Translations under genes and position numbers: made by a program
From: Nocardioides alpinus
GTDB taxonomy: Bacteria; Actinomycetota; Actinomycetes; Propionibacteriales; Nocardioidaceae
Assembly: GCF_900112035.1 (NCBI RefSeq)
Contig: NZ_FOKC01000006.1
Location: forward strand, 1 to 64,000
DNA length: 64,000 nucleotides
Direction of reading: 5' to 3'
The notes under the pieces: model-generated
The model's database searches: none
The model's input: the letters and a program-made list of their open reading frames with translations, nothing else
What the model was told of the DNA's origin: nothing
Shown here: positions 15,632 to 24,010 of the stretch, piece after piece
How positions within the stretch are numbered: the stretch's first letter is position 1
Layout of the letters: each line of letters begins with the position of its first letter

Positions 15632-18196
15632 CTACTCGCCGAAGGCGGTCCAGATGCCAGCGCATTCGTCCGGTCGGGTGCCGCGCTCGACCCTGTCGAT
15701 CCCCTCCAACGCGTCCTCGGCGCGGGATCGGCCAAGGTTCCAGGCCCGGGCATCCTCGAGCGCCTCGGGCCGTAGGGAGCCGTAGGGCAGGTCCTGCACC
15801 ACGCAGCGCGCGACCTCGGCGGGGAGCCGCTCGACGATAGCGGGGGCCGCGTCGGCCGACAGCGTCTGCAGGTAGCGCAGGTCGAGGTCACCCGTCGCGT
15901 CGTAGCGGTCGAGGTTGCGGTCCGCGACCCAGGCGTCCGGGTTGATCGCGGCGAGACCGACCAGCGCGACGGCGCCCGACACCAGGGCGATGCGGGGCAG
16001 CCACTGGCCGCGACCGAGAACTCCCGCGACCATGATCGCGAGGACGACGAAGCCGAGCCAGCCCTCGAAGACGTCGACGAAGAGTCGCAGCGTCGTGAAG
16101 CCGTAGGCGTCCTGGTAGACGCTCATCCCGCGCAGCGCGGAGGCGACCACCAGCAGCGTGAGCACGCACAGCAGCCCCAAGGACGCGAAGAGCCAGCGTC
16201 GGTCCTCGGTCGAGTCGCCGGCGCGCCGCGACGCGACCCACACGACGAGCACGGTGAGCGCGGTGGCAAGGGTCAGCTGGCCGAAGCCCTGGTGGACGAA
16301 GTCGGCGTACGTCATCCCGGTGGACGCCTCGATGTAGTCGCGTCCGCCGATCAACGCGCGGGCCTGGGCGGCGATGAAGGCAAGGAAGACCGCGTCGACG
16401 ACCAGCACGGGCACCAGCCACTCGAACCGGTTGGCGAGCGCGGTCGGGCGGCGTCCGCCCAGCACCTCCACGTCCGCGGGGTTGAGCGCGAGATAGGCGG
16501 CACCGAGCGTCGTGGCGAAGACGAAGCAGGCCAGGAAGGCCCGCCCGACGAGGTCGTTGAAGGTCAGGTTGGGCACCAGCTGGTCGACCCAGGACCCGAA
16601 GACCGGGTTGGCGCTGGCGAAGATCGTGCCGAACACCCCGAGCCCCAGCAGCGACCACACGGCCGTACGCACCAGCGCGGGCGTGCGTGAGCCGGTGCCC
16701 GCGATCCGCAGCGAGCGGCCGAACCAGGGCAGCCCGCGCAGCGAGGCCAACGGCCAGGCGAGTCCGGACAGCACGATGCCGGGCATGGAGCGGGCGCCCG
16801 TCACACCGCACAGGAACACGGCCGTCGCGGCGACGAGACCGAGCATCTGGATCCACCAGGCGTCGAGCAACGTCATGGGCAGCACGAGCAGGAGGGCGAG
16901 GGCGGAGCACACGAGCGTCCAGGTGTCGCGGCGGCGGCGCGCCGTGAGGAGGGCGGCGGTGCCGCTGGCCACGGCGACGAGGGTCCACGTGATTCCCACC
17001 GCGGTGAAGGAGAGCGCGAAGCCGGCCACGAGTCCGGCCACCGCGGCTGCGGCAACGGTGGGGATGCCGGGCGCGAGCCCGGACTCGGGCCAGAACCGAC
17101 CGAAGAGCGTGTCGAGCCCCGGCTGGGGGCGCGCCGCGGCCGGAGGGCTGGCGGGCGGGGCGGTGGTGGTCATCACGGGCTCCTCGGTGGGGGAAGGGAC
17201 GGTCTGGCGGCCGGCGGTCGGCGCCGGCACCTCGAGGCGAAGCCGCGCTCCGCGGCCCGAGGCGGGGTCGAGGAAGCGCAACGTTCCGCCGTGGAGCTGG
17301 GCCACCCAGCGGGCGACGGCGAGGCCCAGACCGGTCCCGCCGGCCCGGTCGGTCCCGAACCGGTCGAAGACGCGCTCGCGGTCCTCGGGCGCGACTCCCC
17401 CGCCGGCGTCGGTCACCTCGAGCCACCATCCCGCCTCGGCGGTGCCGGCGACGACTCGGACCGACGTGTCCGGGGGTGCGTGACGGCCCGCGTTGTCGAC
17501 GATGTTGACGAGGAGCTGCTGCAGCCGGGCGGGATCGCCGGGCACGACGAGGTCGGCGCTGATGTCCACGTCGAACGCACCCGGCCGTCCCGCAGCGACC
17601 ACCTGCGCGACGGAATCCTCGACCAGTGGGGCGAGGCGGACCTGCTGGGCGTCCAGCTCGACCACGCCCGCCTCCAGCCGCGAGAGCTGGAGGAGGTCGT
17701 CGACCAGGCGCCCCAGCCGTTGGGCCTGGTCGAGGGCCCCGCCGAGGTGGGCGGGGTCGGGCTCGACCACACCGTCGGCGAGGTTCTCCAGCTGCGCGGT
17801 CATCGCCGTGAGCGGCGTGCGGAGCTCGTGCGACACCGTGGCGATCAGGTCACGGCGCTCGCGGTCCACGGTGGCGAGGTCCTCCGCCATGCGGTTGAAG
17901 GCGGCGGCGAGCTGGCCGACCTCGTCGGTCGCGGAGGTCCGCACCCGGCCGGAGTAGTCGCCGCGCGCCATCGCCCGCGACACGTCGGTCATCCGGCGCA
18001 GGGGCGCGACCATCCCCGCGGCCAACAGCTGGGTGACACCGAGCGCCAGCGCCACGCTGACCGGCAGGACGAGCAACGGCGAGACGTCTGCTGCGGAGCC
18101 GAGCAGGGTGAGCAGCACCGCCGTGACGACGGATGCGGCGACCAGCAGGCCGAGCTTGGTCTTCAGGCTGGAGACCACGTCGAGCGGAGCCGTCAC
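15632..18196 (-). CDS. sensor histidine kinase fused in frame to a DUF4173 membrane protein
   Basis: One open frame of 854 residues. Residues 1-335 are a complete kinase: two membrane segments (about 14-33 and 38-62), HAMP, HisKA with His123 in ATVSHELRTPLT, and a HATPase domain with NIVDNAGRH and TGLGLAVARWV. Residues from about 375 to 854 form a multi-pass membrane protein of the DUF4173/DUF4153 type. At the joint, 17173, an internal ATG has GAGGAG six bases upstream and sits in GTGATGA, exactly what a separate overlapping gene would show; a 1-2 base indel before it would give two coupled genes. So it may be a true fusion, a dual-start gene, or a sequencing error. GTG start at 18196 overlaps the regulator gene (GTGA). 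No function is known for DUF4173. Confidence 0.85.
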   Translation of the reverse strand: MTAPLDVVSSLKTKLGLLVAASVVTAVLLTLLGSAADVSPLLVLPVSVALALGVTQLLAAGMVAPLRRMTDVSRAMARGDYSGRVRTSATDEVGQLAAAFNRMAEDLATVDRERRDLIATVSHELRTPLTAMTAQLENLADGVVEPDPAHLGGALDQAQRLGRLVDDLLQLSRLEAGVVELDAQQVRLAPLVEDSVAQVVAAGRPGAFDVDISADLVVPGDPARLQQLLVNIVDNAGRHAPPDTSVRVVAGTAEAGWWLEVTDAGGGVAPEDRERVFDRFGTDRAGGTGLGLAVARWVAQLHGGTLRFLDPASGRGARLRLEVPAPTAGRQTVPSPTEEPVMTTTAPPASPPAAARPQPGLDTLFGRFWPESGLAPGIPTVAAAAVAGLVAGFALSFTAVGITWTLVAVASGTAALLTARRRRDTWTLVCSALALLLVLPMTLLDAWWIQMLGLVAATAVFLCGVTGARSMPGIVLSGLAWPLASLRGLPWFGRSLRIAGTGSRTPALVRTAVWSLLGLGVFGTIFASANPVFGSWVDQLVPNLTFNDLVGRAFLACFVFATTLGAAYLALNPADVEVLGGRRPTALANRFEWLVPVLVVDAVFLAFIAAQARALIGGRDYIEASTGMTYADFVHQGFGQLTLATALTVLVVWVASRRAGDSTEDRRWLFASLGLLCVLTLLVVASALRGMSVYQDAYGFTTLRLFVDVFEGWLGFVVLAIMVAGVLGRGQWLPRIALVSGAVALVGLAAINPDAWVADRNLDRYDATGDLDLRYLQTLSADAAPAIVERLPAEVARCVVQDLPYGSLRPEALEDARAWNLGRSRAEDALEGIDRVERGTRPDECAGIWTAFGE
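17171..17185 (-). promoter_or_regulatory. internal ribosome binding site and ATG for the DUF4173 part
   Basis: The minus strand reads GAGGAG, six bases, then ATG at 17173, in frame with the kinase. Translation from here would give a 513-residue membrane protein by itself. Confidence 0.5.
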
Positions 18197-18903
18197 GGGA
18201 GGTCCTCGAGGGCGTAGCCGACGCCGTGCACCGTGCGGATCCGGGCGGCGCCGACCTTGGCGCGGAGCGCCTTCACGTGGCTGTCGACGGTACGGGTGGC
18301 GCTCGCGCTCCCCCAGGCATCACCCCAGTCCCACACGTCGCGCAGCAGCCGTTCGCGGCTCAGGACCTGGCCGGCCTCCCGTGCCAGGCACAGCAGCAGG
18401 TCGAACTCGGTCGGGGTGAGGTGCACCGGCTCGCCGGCCACCGTCGTACGCCGGGTGCCGGGGTCGATGCCGACCCCGCCGACCCGGAGGGCCGCAGGGC
18501 GCTCGTCGGCCAGGGCCGCGGCCCGCTCGACGCGGCGCAGCAGGGCAGCGACGCGGGCGACCACCTCGCGCATGGAGAACGGCTTGGTGAGGTAGTCGTC
18601 GGCGCCGACGCCGAGCCCGACGAGCACGTCGGCCTCGTCGTCGCGAGCGGTGAGCATCAGCACCGGGACCGGTCGCTCTGCCTGGATCCGCCGGCACACC
18701 TCGAGACCGTCGAAGCCCGGCAGCATCACGTCGAGCAGGACGACGTCGGGGCGGACCGAGGCGGCGAGGTCGACCGCCGAGGGCCCGTCGAAGGCCTGCT
18801 CGACCTGGTAGCCCTCGGCGCGCAGCCGCTGGGCCAGCGCGTCGTTGATGGTGCGCTCGTCCTCGACCACCAACGCGATCCGGGCAGCCGTGGTGGAAGT
18901 CAT
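18193..18903 (-). CDS. OmpR/PhoB-family response regulator
   Basis: A 236-residue two-component regulator. The receiver domain has the acidic pocket (VVEDE near residue 13), the phospho-acceptor Asp58 in VVLLDVM and Lys106 in YLTKPF. The DNA-binding domain (about 140-236) has the winged-helix hallmarks HLTPTEFDLLLCL and RTVDSHVKALRAK, and ends in RTVHGVGYAL. It overlaps the kinase gene by GTGA, so the two form a cognate pair. The start ATG at 18903 has TAGGGT 6 bases upstream and no ribosome site. The target genes are unknown; linkage to DUF4173 suggests an envelope process. Confidence 0.95.
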   Translation of the reverse strand: MTSTTAARIALVVEDERTINDALAQRLRAEGYQVEQAFDGPSAVDLAASVRPDVVLLDVMLPGFDGLEVCRRIQAERPVPVLMLTARDDEADVLVGLGVGADDYLTKPFSMREVVARVAALLRRVERAAALADERPAALRVGGVGIDPGTRRTTVAGEPVHLTPTEFDLLLCLAREAGQVLSRERLLRDVWDWGDAWGSASATRTVDSHVKALRAKVGAARIRTVHGVGYALEDLP

Positions 18904-18909
18904 GCCCCG

Positions 18910-18915
18910 ACCCTA
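18910..18915 (-). promoter_or_regulatory. -10 box of leaderless response-regulator gene
   Basis: TAGGGT on the minus strand ends 6 bases before the ATG at 18903; no Shine-Dalgarno. Confidence 0.6.
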
Positions 18916-18977
18916 GGAGCCGGAGGGCGTGGGAGGTGGGGGCGACTCGTGAAGGTTGTGTGGAGGTCGCCATGCGG

Positions 18978-20051
18978 TCAGTCCGGGCGCAGGTCGTCGC
19001 TGGGCCAGTCGACCATCACGCGGGCGCCGCCGCCGGGCGCGTCCTCGATGGTGACCCGCCCGCCGTGGGCGCGCGAGAGTCCGCCGACGATGTACATCCC
19101 GAGGCCGCTCCCGCCGGACTCGCCGGTGGTCCAGAACTTGGTGAAGACGCGGCGGCGCAGCTCGACGGGGATGCCGTCGCCCTCGTCGTCGACGGTGATG
19201 CGTACGCCGGGCATGCTCGGCAGCGCCTCGAGTCGGACGCTGACCTGCCCCTGGCCGTGGCGGATCGCGTTCTCGACGAGGTTGGTCACGACCTGGGTGA
19301 ACTTGTCGGGGTCGGCGAACACCTCCGGAAGACCTTCCTCGACCTCCAGCGAGATGCCCCGCGCGGTGCCGGCCTCGATGGATCCGACCACGCGGCCGAC
19401 GAGCACCTCGGCGGACGACTCGCGCGGGTAGAGCTGCAGGCGACCCGTGTCGATCCGGGCCACGTCGAGGAGCTCCGCGATCAGGCGCGCCAGTCGGTCG
19501 GCGTCGGCGTTGACCGTCTCGAGCATCAGCTTGCGCTGGTCGTCGCTCAGCTTGTCCCAGCGGTTGAGCAGCGCCTGAACGAACCCCTTGACGCCGGTCA
19601 GCGGCGAGCGCAGCTCGTGGGCGACCGTCGCGACGAGGTCCGAGCGCTCGCGGTCCATCAGCGCGCGACCTCGACCGCTGCGCAGTCCGACGGCGATGCC
19701 GACCACGGGGCCGAGGGGGTCGTTGCGGACCAGCCGTGCGGTGGTGAGCACCTCCTCGCCGAAGGCGTTGAGCCAGGTCTGCTCGGGGATGCCCCGGACG
19801 ATCGAGATGCTCTCGAAGGGCCGATTGACACCAAGCCAGGTCCGTCCGTCCTGGTCGAGGAGCCTGAGCACCTCGTCGAACGGCAGCCCGAGTGCCTGCT
19901 CGGAGTCGACGCCGAGCAGTGCGGCCCCCTGGGCGTTGAGGATCGTGACGACGCCGTCCCGGGTCGCTCCGAGGATGCCGTCGGGGTAGAAGTCGGCGAG
20001 CGAGCGCAACCGGCTGGGAGTGCCGTCGACCCTCCTGCTCTCCCCGGACAT
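18978..20051 (-). CDS. PAS-domain sensor histidine kinase, probably cytosolic
   Basis: A 357-residue kinase without membrane segments. A PAS domain (about residues 15-125, with DGILGATRDGVVTILNAQGAAL split over its first strands) precedes HisKA with His145 in ATVAHELRSPLTG and a HATPase domain with LVENAIRHG, DEGDGIP and GSGLGMYIVGGL. No regulator gene is adjacent in the same transcript, although the OmpR-type pair follows 74 bases downstream. The ATG at 20051 is chosen over an upstream frame extension because TAGGGT lies 7 bases before it and the upstream residues are arginine-rich read-through of the next gene. In related genomes a kinase between rplT and pheS is, from memory, common. Confidence 0.9.
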   Translation of the reverse strand: MSGESRRVDGTPSRLRSLADFYPDGILGATRDGVVTILNAQGAALLGVDSEQALGLPFDEVLRLLDQDGRTWLGVNRPFESISIVRGIPEQTWLNAFGEEVLTTARLVRNDPLGPVVGIAVGLRSGRGRALMDRERSDLVATVAHELRSPLTGVKGFVQALLNRWDKLSDDQRKLMLETVNADADRLARLIAELLDVARIDTGRLQLYPRESSAEVLVGRVVGSIEAGTARGISLEVEEGLPEVFADPDKFTQVVTNLVENAIRHGQGQVSVRLEALPSMPGVRITVDDEGDGIPVELRRRVFTKFWTTGESGGSGLGMYIVGGLSRAHGGRVTIEDAPGGGARVMVDWPSDDLRPD

Positions 20052-20058
20052 GGTCGCC

Positions 20059-20064
20059 ACCCTA
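20059..20064 (-). promoter_or_regulatory. -10 box of leaderless PAS kinase gene, overlapping the DUF4031 stop codon
   Basis: TAGGGT on the minus strand ends 7 bases before the ATG at 20051. Its TAG is also the stop codon of the DUF4031 gene (20064-20062). Confidence 0.6.
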
Positions 20065-20328
20065 GGCCCGCGGCATCGGCTTCGGTCGACGCAACCCCGC
20101 GGCGCGCAGGGCGACCACCAGCTCGCGGGACGACACGGGGACCGCACCGGCCGCCACCATGGCGTCGTAGGCCTCGGCCGGGACGTCATAGTGGTCGCGG
20201 TCCCACCCCCGGGAGGGGATGCCGTGGGCCGCTGCGAACGCGTGCGCCTCGTCGTAGGACGTGTCGCTGGCGAGGTGCGACCAGAGCCGGTCCCAGCGCG
20301 GCACGGCCGGCGGGTCGATCAGCATCAT
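20062..20328 (-). CDS. DUF4031 domain protein
   Basis: A small, 88-residue protein of the DUF4031 family, recognised by MLIDPPAVP, LWSHLASDTSYDEAHAFA and RDHYDVPAEAYD and the ending GLRRPKP. No biochemical role is established for this family. It starts at one of two ATGs, 20328 or 20325, that overlap the methyltransferase stop (ATGA or TGATG), so the two are translated together. Its stop codon is embedded in the promoter of the next gene. Confidence 0.88.
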   Translation of the reverse strand: MMLIDPPAVPRWDRLWSHLASDTSYDEAHAFAAAHGIPSRGWDRDHYDVPAEAYDAMVAAGAVPVSSRELVVALRAAGLRRPKPMPRA

Positions 20329-21128
20329 CGGGGCGACCGCTGCGCACGCGCGCTGGCATAGAGGCACACCGCGGCAGCGGTGGACAGGTTGAGGCTCTCG
20401 GCGCGGCCGTGGATCGGGATCGCGACGCGCTGGTCGGCCAGGGCAGCCAGCTCGTCGGGGAGCCCCCACGCCTCGTTGCCGAAGAGCCAGGCGGTCGGAC
20501 CGCTGAGGTCGGCGTCGAAGAGGTCGACCTCACCGGCGCCGTCGGCGGCGAGAACGGTCAGGCCACGCTGCTGGGCTGCGCGTACGGCCGCGGCCGGGTC
20601 CGGCTCCACCGCGAACGGCAGGTGGAACAGGCTGCCGACGGTGGCGCGGACGGTCTTGGGGTTGTAGGCGTCGACGGACTGTCCCGCCAGCACCACGGCG
20701 TCGGCGCCGGCTGCGTCGGCGGTGCGGATCACCGTGCCGGCGTTGCCGGGGTCGCGGACGTCGGCGCAGATGACCAGCAGCCGCGGGGCCACCGTCACCA
20801 CATGGGCGAGGGGCGAGTCGATGTGGCGGCAGAGGGCCACGAGTCCCGCCGGGCTCACCGAGTCCGACAGCGACGCGAGGGCACGGTCGTCGACGAGGGT
20901 GACGGGCGTGCCGTCCAGCAGGTCGGCGTACTGCGCCTGCGCGCCCTGCGTCGCGAAGACCTCGACCACGCACCCCTCGACGGACAGGGCGCCCTCGACG
21001 GCCTTCGGGCCGTCAGCGAGGAAGAGCCGCCGCTCGGTGCGTACCGAGCGGCGGCTCAACTTGCGAGCCTCCTTGACGCGGCTGTTCCCCACGGTGAGGG
21101 GGATGCCGTCGGTCGGCGAAGTGCTCAT
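20325..21128 (-). CDS. SpoU/TrmH-family RNA 2'-O-methyltransferase
   Basis: A 267-residue SPOUT methyltransferase. The N-terminal substrate-binding part (about 1-100) is followed by the knotted domain with motif 1 DVRDPGNAGTVIRTADA, motif 2 WLFGNEAWGL and motif 3 IPIHGRAESLNLSTAAAV, which bind S-adenosylmethionine. It lies directly after rplT, where actinobacteria often carry a TsnR/RlmB-like gene. The exact rRNA or tRNA target cannot be read from sequence. ATG at 21128; 58 bases separate it from rplT, with a small GGTCGC/GCGACC hairpin in the gap. Confidence 0.92.
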   Translation of the reverse strand: MSTSPTDGIPLTVGNSRVKEARKLSRRSVRTERRLFLADGPKAVEGALSVEGCVVEVFATQGAQAQYADLLDGTPVTLVDDRALASLSDSVSPAGLVALCRHIDSPLAHVVTVAPRLLVICADVRDPGNAGTVIRTADAAGADAVVLAGQSVDAYNPKTVRATVGSLFHLPFAVEPDPAAAVRAAQQRGLTVLAADGAGEVDLFDADLSGPTAWLFGNEAWGLPDELAALADQRVAIPIHGRAESLNLSTAAAVCLYASARAQRSPR

Positions 21129-21186
21129 GTGTGACTTTCCGGGTCTCGTGAGGGTCGCGGGGCGACCTCCTCGACCAGCGGACCGA

Positions 21187-21573
21187 TCAGGCGGAGACCT
21201 TGGGCGCGTTGACGTCCTCGGGCAGCGCAGCCTTGGCGGCCTCGACGAGCACGGCGAACGCCGGCGCGTCGTGGACGGCGAGCTCGGCCAGGATCTTGCG
21301 GTCGACCTCGATGCCCGCCAGGCCGAGGCCCTGGATGAAGCGGTTGTAGGTCATGCCGTTGGCGCGGGCCGCGGCGTTGATGCGCTGGATCCACAGCTTG
21401 CGGAAGTTGCCCTTGTTCTTGCGGCGGTCGTTGTAGCTGTAGACGAGGGAGTGGGTGACCTGCTCCTTGGCCTTGCGGTAGAGGCGCGAGCGCTGGCCGC
21501 GGTAACCGCTGGCCCGCTCGAGGGTGGTGCGACGCTTCTTCTGAGCGTTTACTGCGCGCTTGACGCGTGCCAT
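21187..21573 (-). CDS. rplT: ribosomal protein L20
   Basis: Large-subunit protein that binds 23S rRNA early in assembly. The 128-residue protein starts [15 protein letters not shown] and contains the conserved [17 protein letters not shown] and [14 protein letters not shown] blocks. An AAGGAG site sits 7 bases before the ATG at 21573. Third gene of infC-rpmI-rplT. In some bacteria L20 feeds back on the operon leader; here the leader attenuator at 22718-22759 might serve a similar end, but that is inference. Confidence 0.98.
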   Translation of the reverse strand: MARVKRAVNAQKKRRTTLERASGYRGQRSRLYRKAKEQVTHSLVYSYNDRRKNKGNFRKLWIQRINAAARANGMTYNRFIQGLGLAGIEVDRKILAELAVHDAPAFAVLVEAAKAALPEDVNAPKVSA

Positions 21574-21634
21574 GGTGCTACTCCTTGGTGCAAAGGGACG
21601 GCGGCTGGGCCACCAGGACTGTGGGGCAGGAAGC

Positions 21635-21847
21635 TCAGATGCCGAGCATCTTCTTGACGCGGCTGACGTCGGCCTTCTCGAGCTCGACCATGCCGGCGTT
21701 GCGACGGTGCTTCTTGCGGCTGCCCGTGGTGGGGGCGGACGCGAACGCAGCGCCGGACTTGCGGCCGGCCTGCAGGCGCATGATCTTGCCCGAGCCGGTC
21801 ACCTTGAAGCGCTTGCTGGTGCCCGAGTGGGTCTTGTTCTTCGGCAT
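21635..21847 (-). CDS. rpmI: ribosomal protein L35
   Basis: A 70-residue large-subunit protein starting [15 protein letters not shown], with [17 protein letters not shown] in the second half. The purine-rich AAGGAAGAG stretch before the ATG at 21847 is a good ribosome binding site. It lies between infC and rplT; the 120-base gap to infC contains a direct repeat of GGCCGGGGCCAG (21883 and 21898) and no recognisable gene. Confidence 0.97.
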   Translation of the reverse strand: MPKNKTHSGTSKRFKVTGSGKIMRLQAGRKSGAAFASAPTTGSRKKHRRNAGMVELEKADVSRVKKMLGI

Positions 21848-21967
21848 GTGTCTCTTCCTTCGGTTGCTCGTGTGTCTTGGGGGGCCGGGGCCAGTAGGGC
21901 CGGGGCCAGGCTCAGGTGGCTGTCACGGCTTCGCCGCGAGCTGCTCGATCGAGCCCTTTCGCTTCGC

Positions 21968-22651
21968 TCAGGCCTCGATCTCAGGATCCAGGTTCTCGGA
22001 GCGGCCGCGCTCCTTCTTCTGCGCGACCGGGCCGGCGAGGTGGGCGGCCTCCCGCTCGGCGTCCTCCTCGGCCTGGCGCTCGGCGCGGACCTGGGCCCGG
22101 CTGGCACGTGCGGCGTCGGCGTCGATCTTGGCGTCGGCCTTCTTCTTGTGCGGGCCGAGCACCATGATCATGTTGCGGCCGTCCTGCTTGGGCGAGGACT
22201 CGACGAAGCCGAGCTCCTCGACGTCCTCGGCGAGGCGCTGCAGCAGGCGGAAGCCCAGCTCGGGGCGGTGCTGCTCACGACCGCGGAACATGATCGTGAT
22301 CTTGACCTTGTCGCCTGCACCGAGGAACCGCACGACGTGACCCTTCTTGGTCTCGTAGTCGTGCTGGTCGATCTTGGGACGAAGCTTCATCTCCTTGATG
22401 ATCACGTTCGTCTGGTTGCGGCGGGCCTCGCGAGCCTTCTGGGCGTTCTCGTACTTGAACTTGCCGTAATCCATGAGCTTGCAGACCGGGGGGCGTCCCT
22501 GCGGGGCGATCTCGACGAGGTCGAGGTCGGCCTCCTGGGCCAGCTTGAGTGCCTGGTCGGTCGGCACGATGCCAACGGTCTCACCGTTGGGTCCGACGAG
22601 CCGGACCTCGGGTACGCGGATCCGCTCGTTGATGCGCAGCTCGGTGCTGAT
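21968..22651 (-). CDS. infC: translation initiation factor IF-3, AUC start codon
   Basis: Binds the 30S subunit, blocks 50S joining and checks the start codon. The protein has the N-domain ([21 protein letters not shown] onwards in pieces), the linker, and the C-domain ending with MVLGPHKKK, then a charged tail rich in Ala, Glu and Arg (about residues 180-227). No ATG, GTG or TTG lies at the right place. The minus strand reads GGAGGACCC then ATC at 22651, in frame with the conserved N-terminus, so the start is AUC. Rare start codons on infC are the basis of IF-3 autoregulation in E. coli. A longer frame to 22801 reads through the leader hairpin and is not real. Confidence 0.95.
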   Translation of the reverse strand: MSTELRINERIRVPEVRLVGPNGETVGIVPTDQALKLAQEADLDLVEIAPQGRPPVCKLMDYGKFKYENAQKAREARRNQTNVIIKEMKLRPKIDQHDYETKKGHVVRFLGAGDKVKITIMFRGREQHRPELGFRLLQRLAEDVEELGFVESSPKQDGRNMIMVLGPHKKKADAKIDADAARASRAQVRAERQAEEDAEREAAHLAGPVAQKKERGRSENLDPEIEA

Positions 22652-22661
22652 GGGTCCTCCA
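22649..22661 (-). promoter_or_regulatory. infC ribosome binding site and AUC start
   Basis: GGAGG followed by four bases and ATC. The strong Shine-Dalgarno fixes the start at the non-canonical codon, which IF-3 itself discriminates against. Confidence 0.8.
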
Positions 22662-22717
22662 GTAGTTCGGGTGGGTGGGAACCCCTTGCCCTCCGGACTG
22701 GTCCGCACGGACTGGTC

Positions 22718-22759
22718 AGAAAATGAACAATGGCTCCCGCTGGTGCCAAGCGGGAGCCA
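22718..22759 (-). terminator. attenuator-type intrinsic terminator in the infC leader
   Basis: On the minus strand a perfect 11-bp stem (TGGCTCCCGCT at 22759-22749 by complement, and 22741-22731) with a 7-base loop is followed by TTGTTCATTTTCT. It sits about 65 bases before the infC start codon, so transcripts can end before the ribosomal-protein genes. A repeated ACCAGTCCG just downstream (22691-22717 region) could form an alternative structure. Confidence 0.7.
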
Positions 22760-22939
22760 GTCACGACACGTCTCCCCTCGCGGAGAAATCGTGGGTGTCA
22801 CACAGGTGTGTCACTGGACCGGACCCGACGATCTGTGGTGCAGGGCGATCGATGCGGGTGGGAGACGGGTGGTGCTGCCTCCGCTTGGCTGGATCGGTGT
22901 CAGTCGCGGAATCCGGAGAGTCCACTCATGTCACTGATC

Positions 22940-22982
22940 GGTCAACACGGAAGGTTAGCCGATCATTCCGCTCGCGGGCCAA
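22940..22982 (-). promoter_or_regulatory. candidate promoter of the infC operon
   Basis: Minus-strand TTGGCC (22982-22977) and TAACCT (22957-22952) are 19 bases apart; TTGACC (22945-22940) is an alternative -35. Either gives a leader of about 250-300 bases, which contains the attenuator. The 311 bases between infC and the SseB-like gene hold no protein gene. Confidence 0.4.
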
Positions 22983-23499
22983 TCCAGCCGTGCCCCTGCC
23001 CCGCGCTGCCGCCCGCCCCGTCGCCCAGGGCCACCAGCCGCCACCCGGCGGCCAGGCGGGTCAGGTCCTCCCCGTCGACGACGTAGGACGCCGGGCCGGC
23101 GAGGTCGACGAGCAGGGCATCGGCACCGTCCTGCACTGCCGCGGTCGCCGCCGTCGCCGCGGTGACCGGCACCGGGCGCGCCTGCGGATCCCACTGCGCC
23201 ATCGTCTCGACGGAGGTGAAGGCCAGCAGACCGGTGCTGCCGTCGGCCGCGCGCACGAGGACCGCCGCCATGTCCGAGGACTTGTCGTGGGCGAGCCCGT
23301 GCTCGTCGACCTCGACCTCACCGAGCACGGCGACGACAGGCACGAGCAGCCGGCAGTCCTGGAGCACGGCCAGCACCTGGCCCGACGTGGCACGGCCCAG
23401 GGCTCGCTCGGCCAGCAGCCCGGCGAGGACCGCGTCCTTCTGTCCCGAGTCGTCGGGGAACCCCGGGTCAGGGATCGTGCGTGCGTCGTCGAGGTCCAC
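22963..23499 (-). CDS. SseB-family protein
   Basis: A 178-residue soluble protein of the SseB N-terminal domain type, seen in the DLDDARTIPDPGFPDDSGQ start region, the central VLAVLQDCRLLVPVVAVLGE, and GLLAFTSVETMAQWDPQARPVPV. Actinobacterial members have no settled function; the E. coli name comes from an enhanced serine-sensitivity phenotype. The GTG at 23499 is the first in-frame start before the conserved part. It may be leaderless (GACAAT lies 6 bases upstream), but the hexamer is imperfect. It is divergent from the next gene. Confidence 0.75.
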   Translation of the reverse strand: MDLDDARTIPDPGFPDDSGQKDAVLAGLLAERALGRATSGQVLAVLQDCRLLVPVVAVLGEVEVDEHGLAHDKSSDMAAVLVRAADGSTGLLAFTSVETMAQWDPQARPVPVTAATAATAAVQDGADALLVDLAGPASYVVDGEDLTRLAAGWRLVALGDGAGGSAGQGHGWIGPRAE

Positions 23500-23539
23500 G
23501 TGCCCATTGTCCCCTTTCGGCTTGTGGGATCGTGGCGGG

Positions 23540-24010
23540 GTGGACGGAACTACCTGGGCGGCCCTGACCGCAGCACTGACCGTGGCCGGCGCGATCTGGA
23601 CGTGGATCGCCTTCCAGCGCCGCGGGGCGGCGAACGGCCTGCGCGCGCTCGGTTTCACCCTGCTGCCGGCTGCCGCCTGGCTGACCGGGACCCTCGAGGT
23701 GGTCGTCGAGATCGCCGGTTCGGTCACCGACTGGGCGACCGGCCTGGTCTTCGACATCTTCACGTGGGCCGGTGTCGGGCTGGCCGGGCTCGCTGTCGTC
23801 CTCTTCCTGGTCAGCGGCATCATCCGGGACCGCCAGCTGGCGCGCGCCCAGCAGGGCGGCGCCACGCAGGCCACCCCGCAGGCAGGCGTCGACGGACCCC
23901 GACGGCGTACGTCGTTGCCGCCTGCCTCGGCGAAGTCGAAGGGCGGCTCGCCCATCGACGACGAGATGGCCGACATCGAGGCGCTGCTGAAGAAGCGCGG
24001 CATCGAGTGA
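23540..24010 (+). CDS. small membrane protein of unknown function
   Basis: Not assigned to a named family. The 156-residue product has three likely membrane segments (about residues 3-22, 31-50 and 70-95) and a cytosolic, basic tail that ends in IDDEMADIEALLKKRGIE, an acidic-then-basic helix often seen at the end of actinobacterial membrane proteins. The GTG at 23540 is the start closest to the first membrane segment. The stop overlaps the next gene (GTGA), so both are probably co-translated, which hints at a shared process with the PLP enzyme. Confidence 0.7.
   Translation: MDGTTWAALTAALTVAGAIWTWIAFQRRGAANGLRALGFTLLPAAAWLTGTLEVVVEIAGSVTDWATGLVFDIFTWAGVGLAGLAVVLFLVSGIIRDRQLARAQQGGATQATPQAGVDGPRRRTSLPPASAKSKGGSPIDDEMADIEALLKKRGIE

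Noticed and set aside
22652..22801. An N-terminal extension of infC
   Set aside because: It would run through the leader hairpin, contains no conserved IF-3 residues, and the AUC start with a strong ribosome site explains the sequence.
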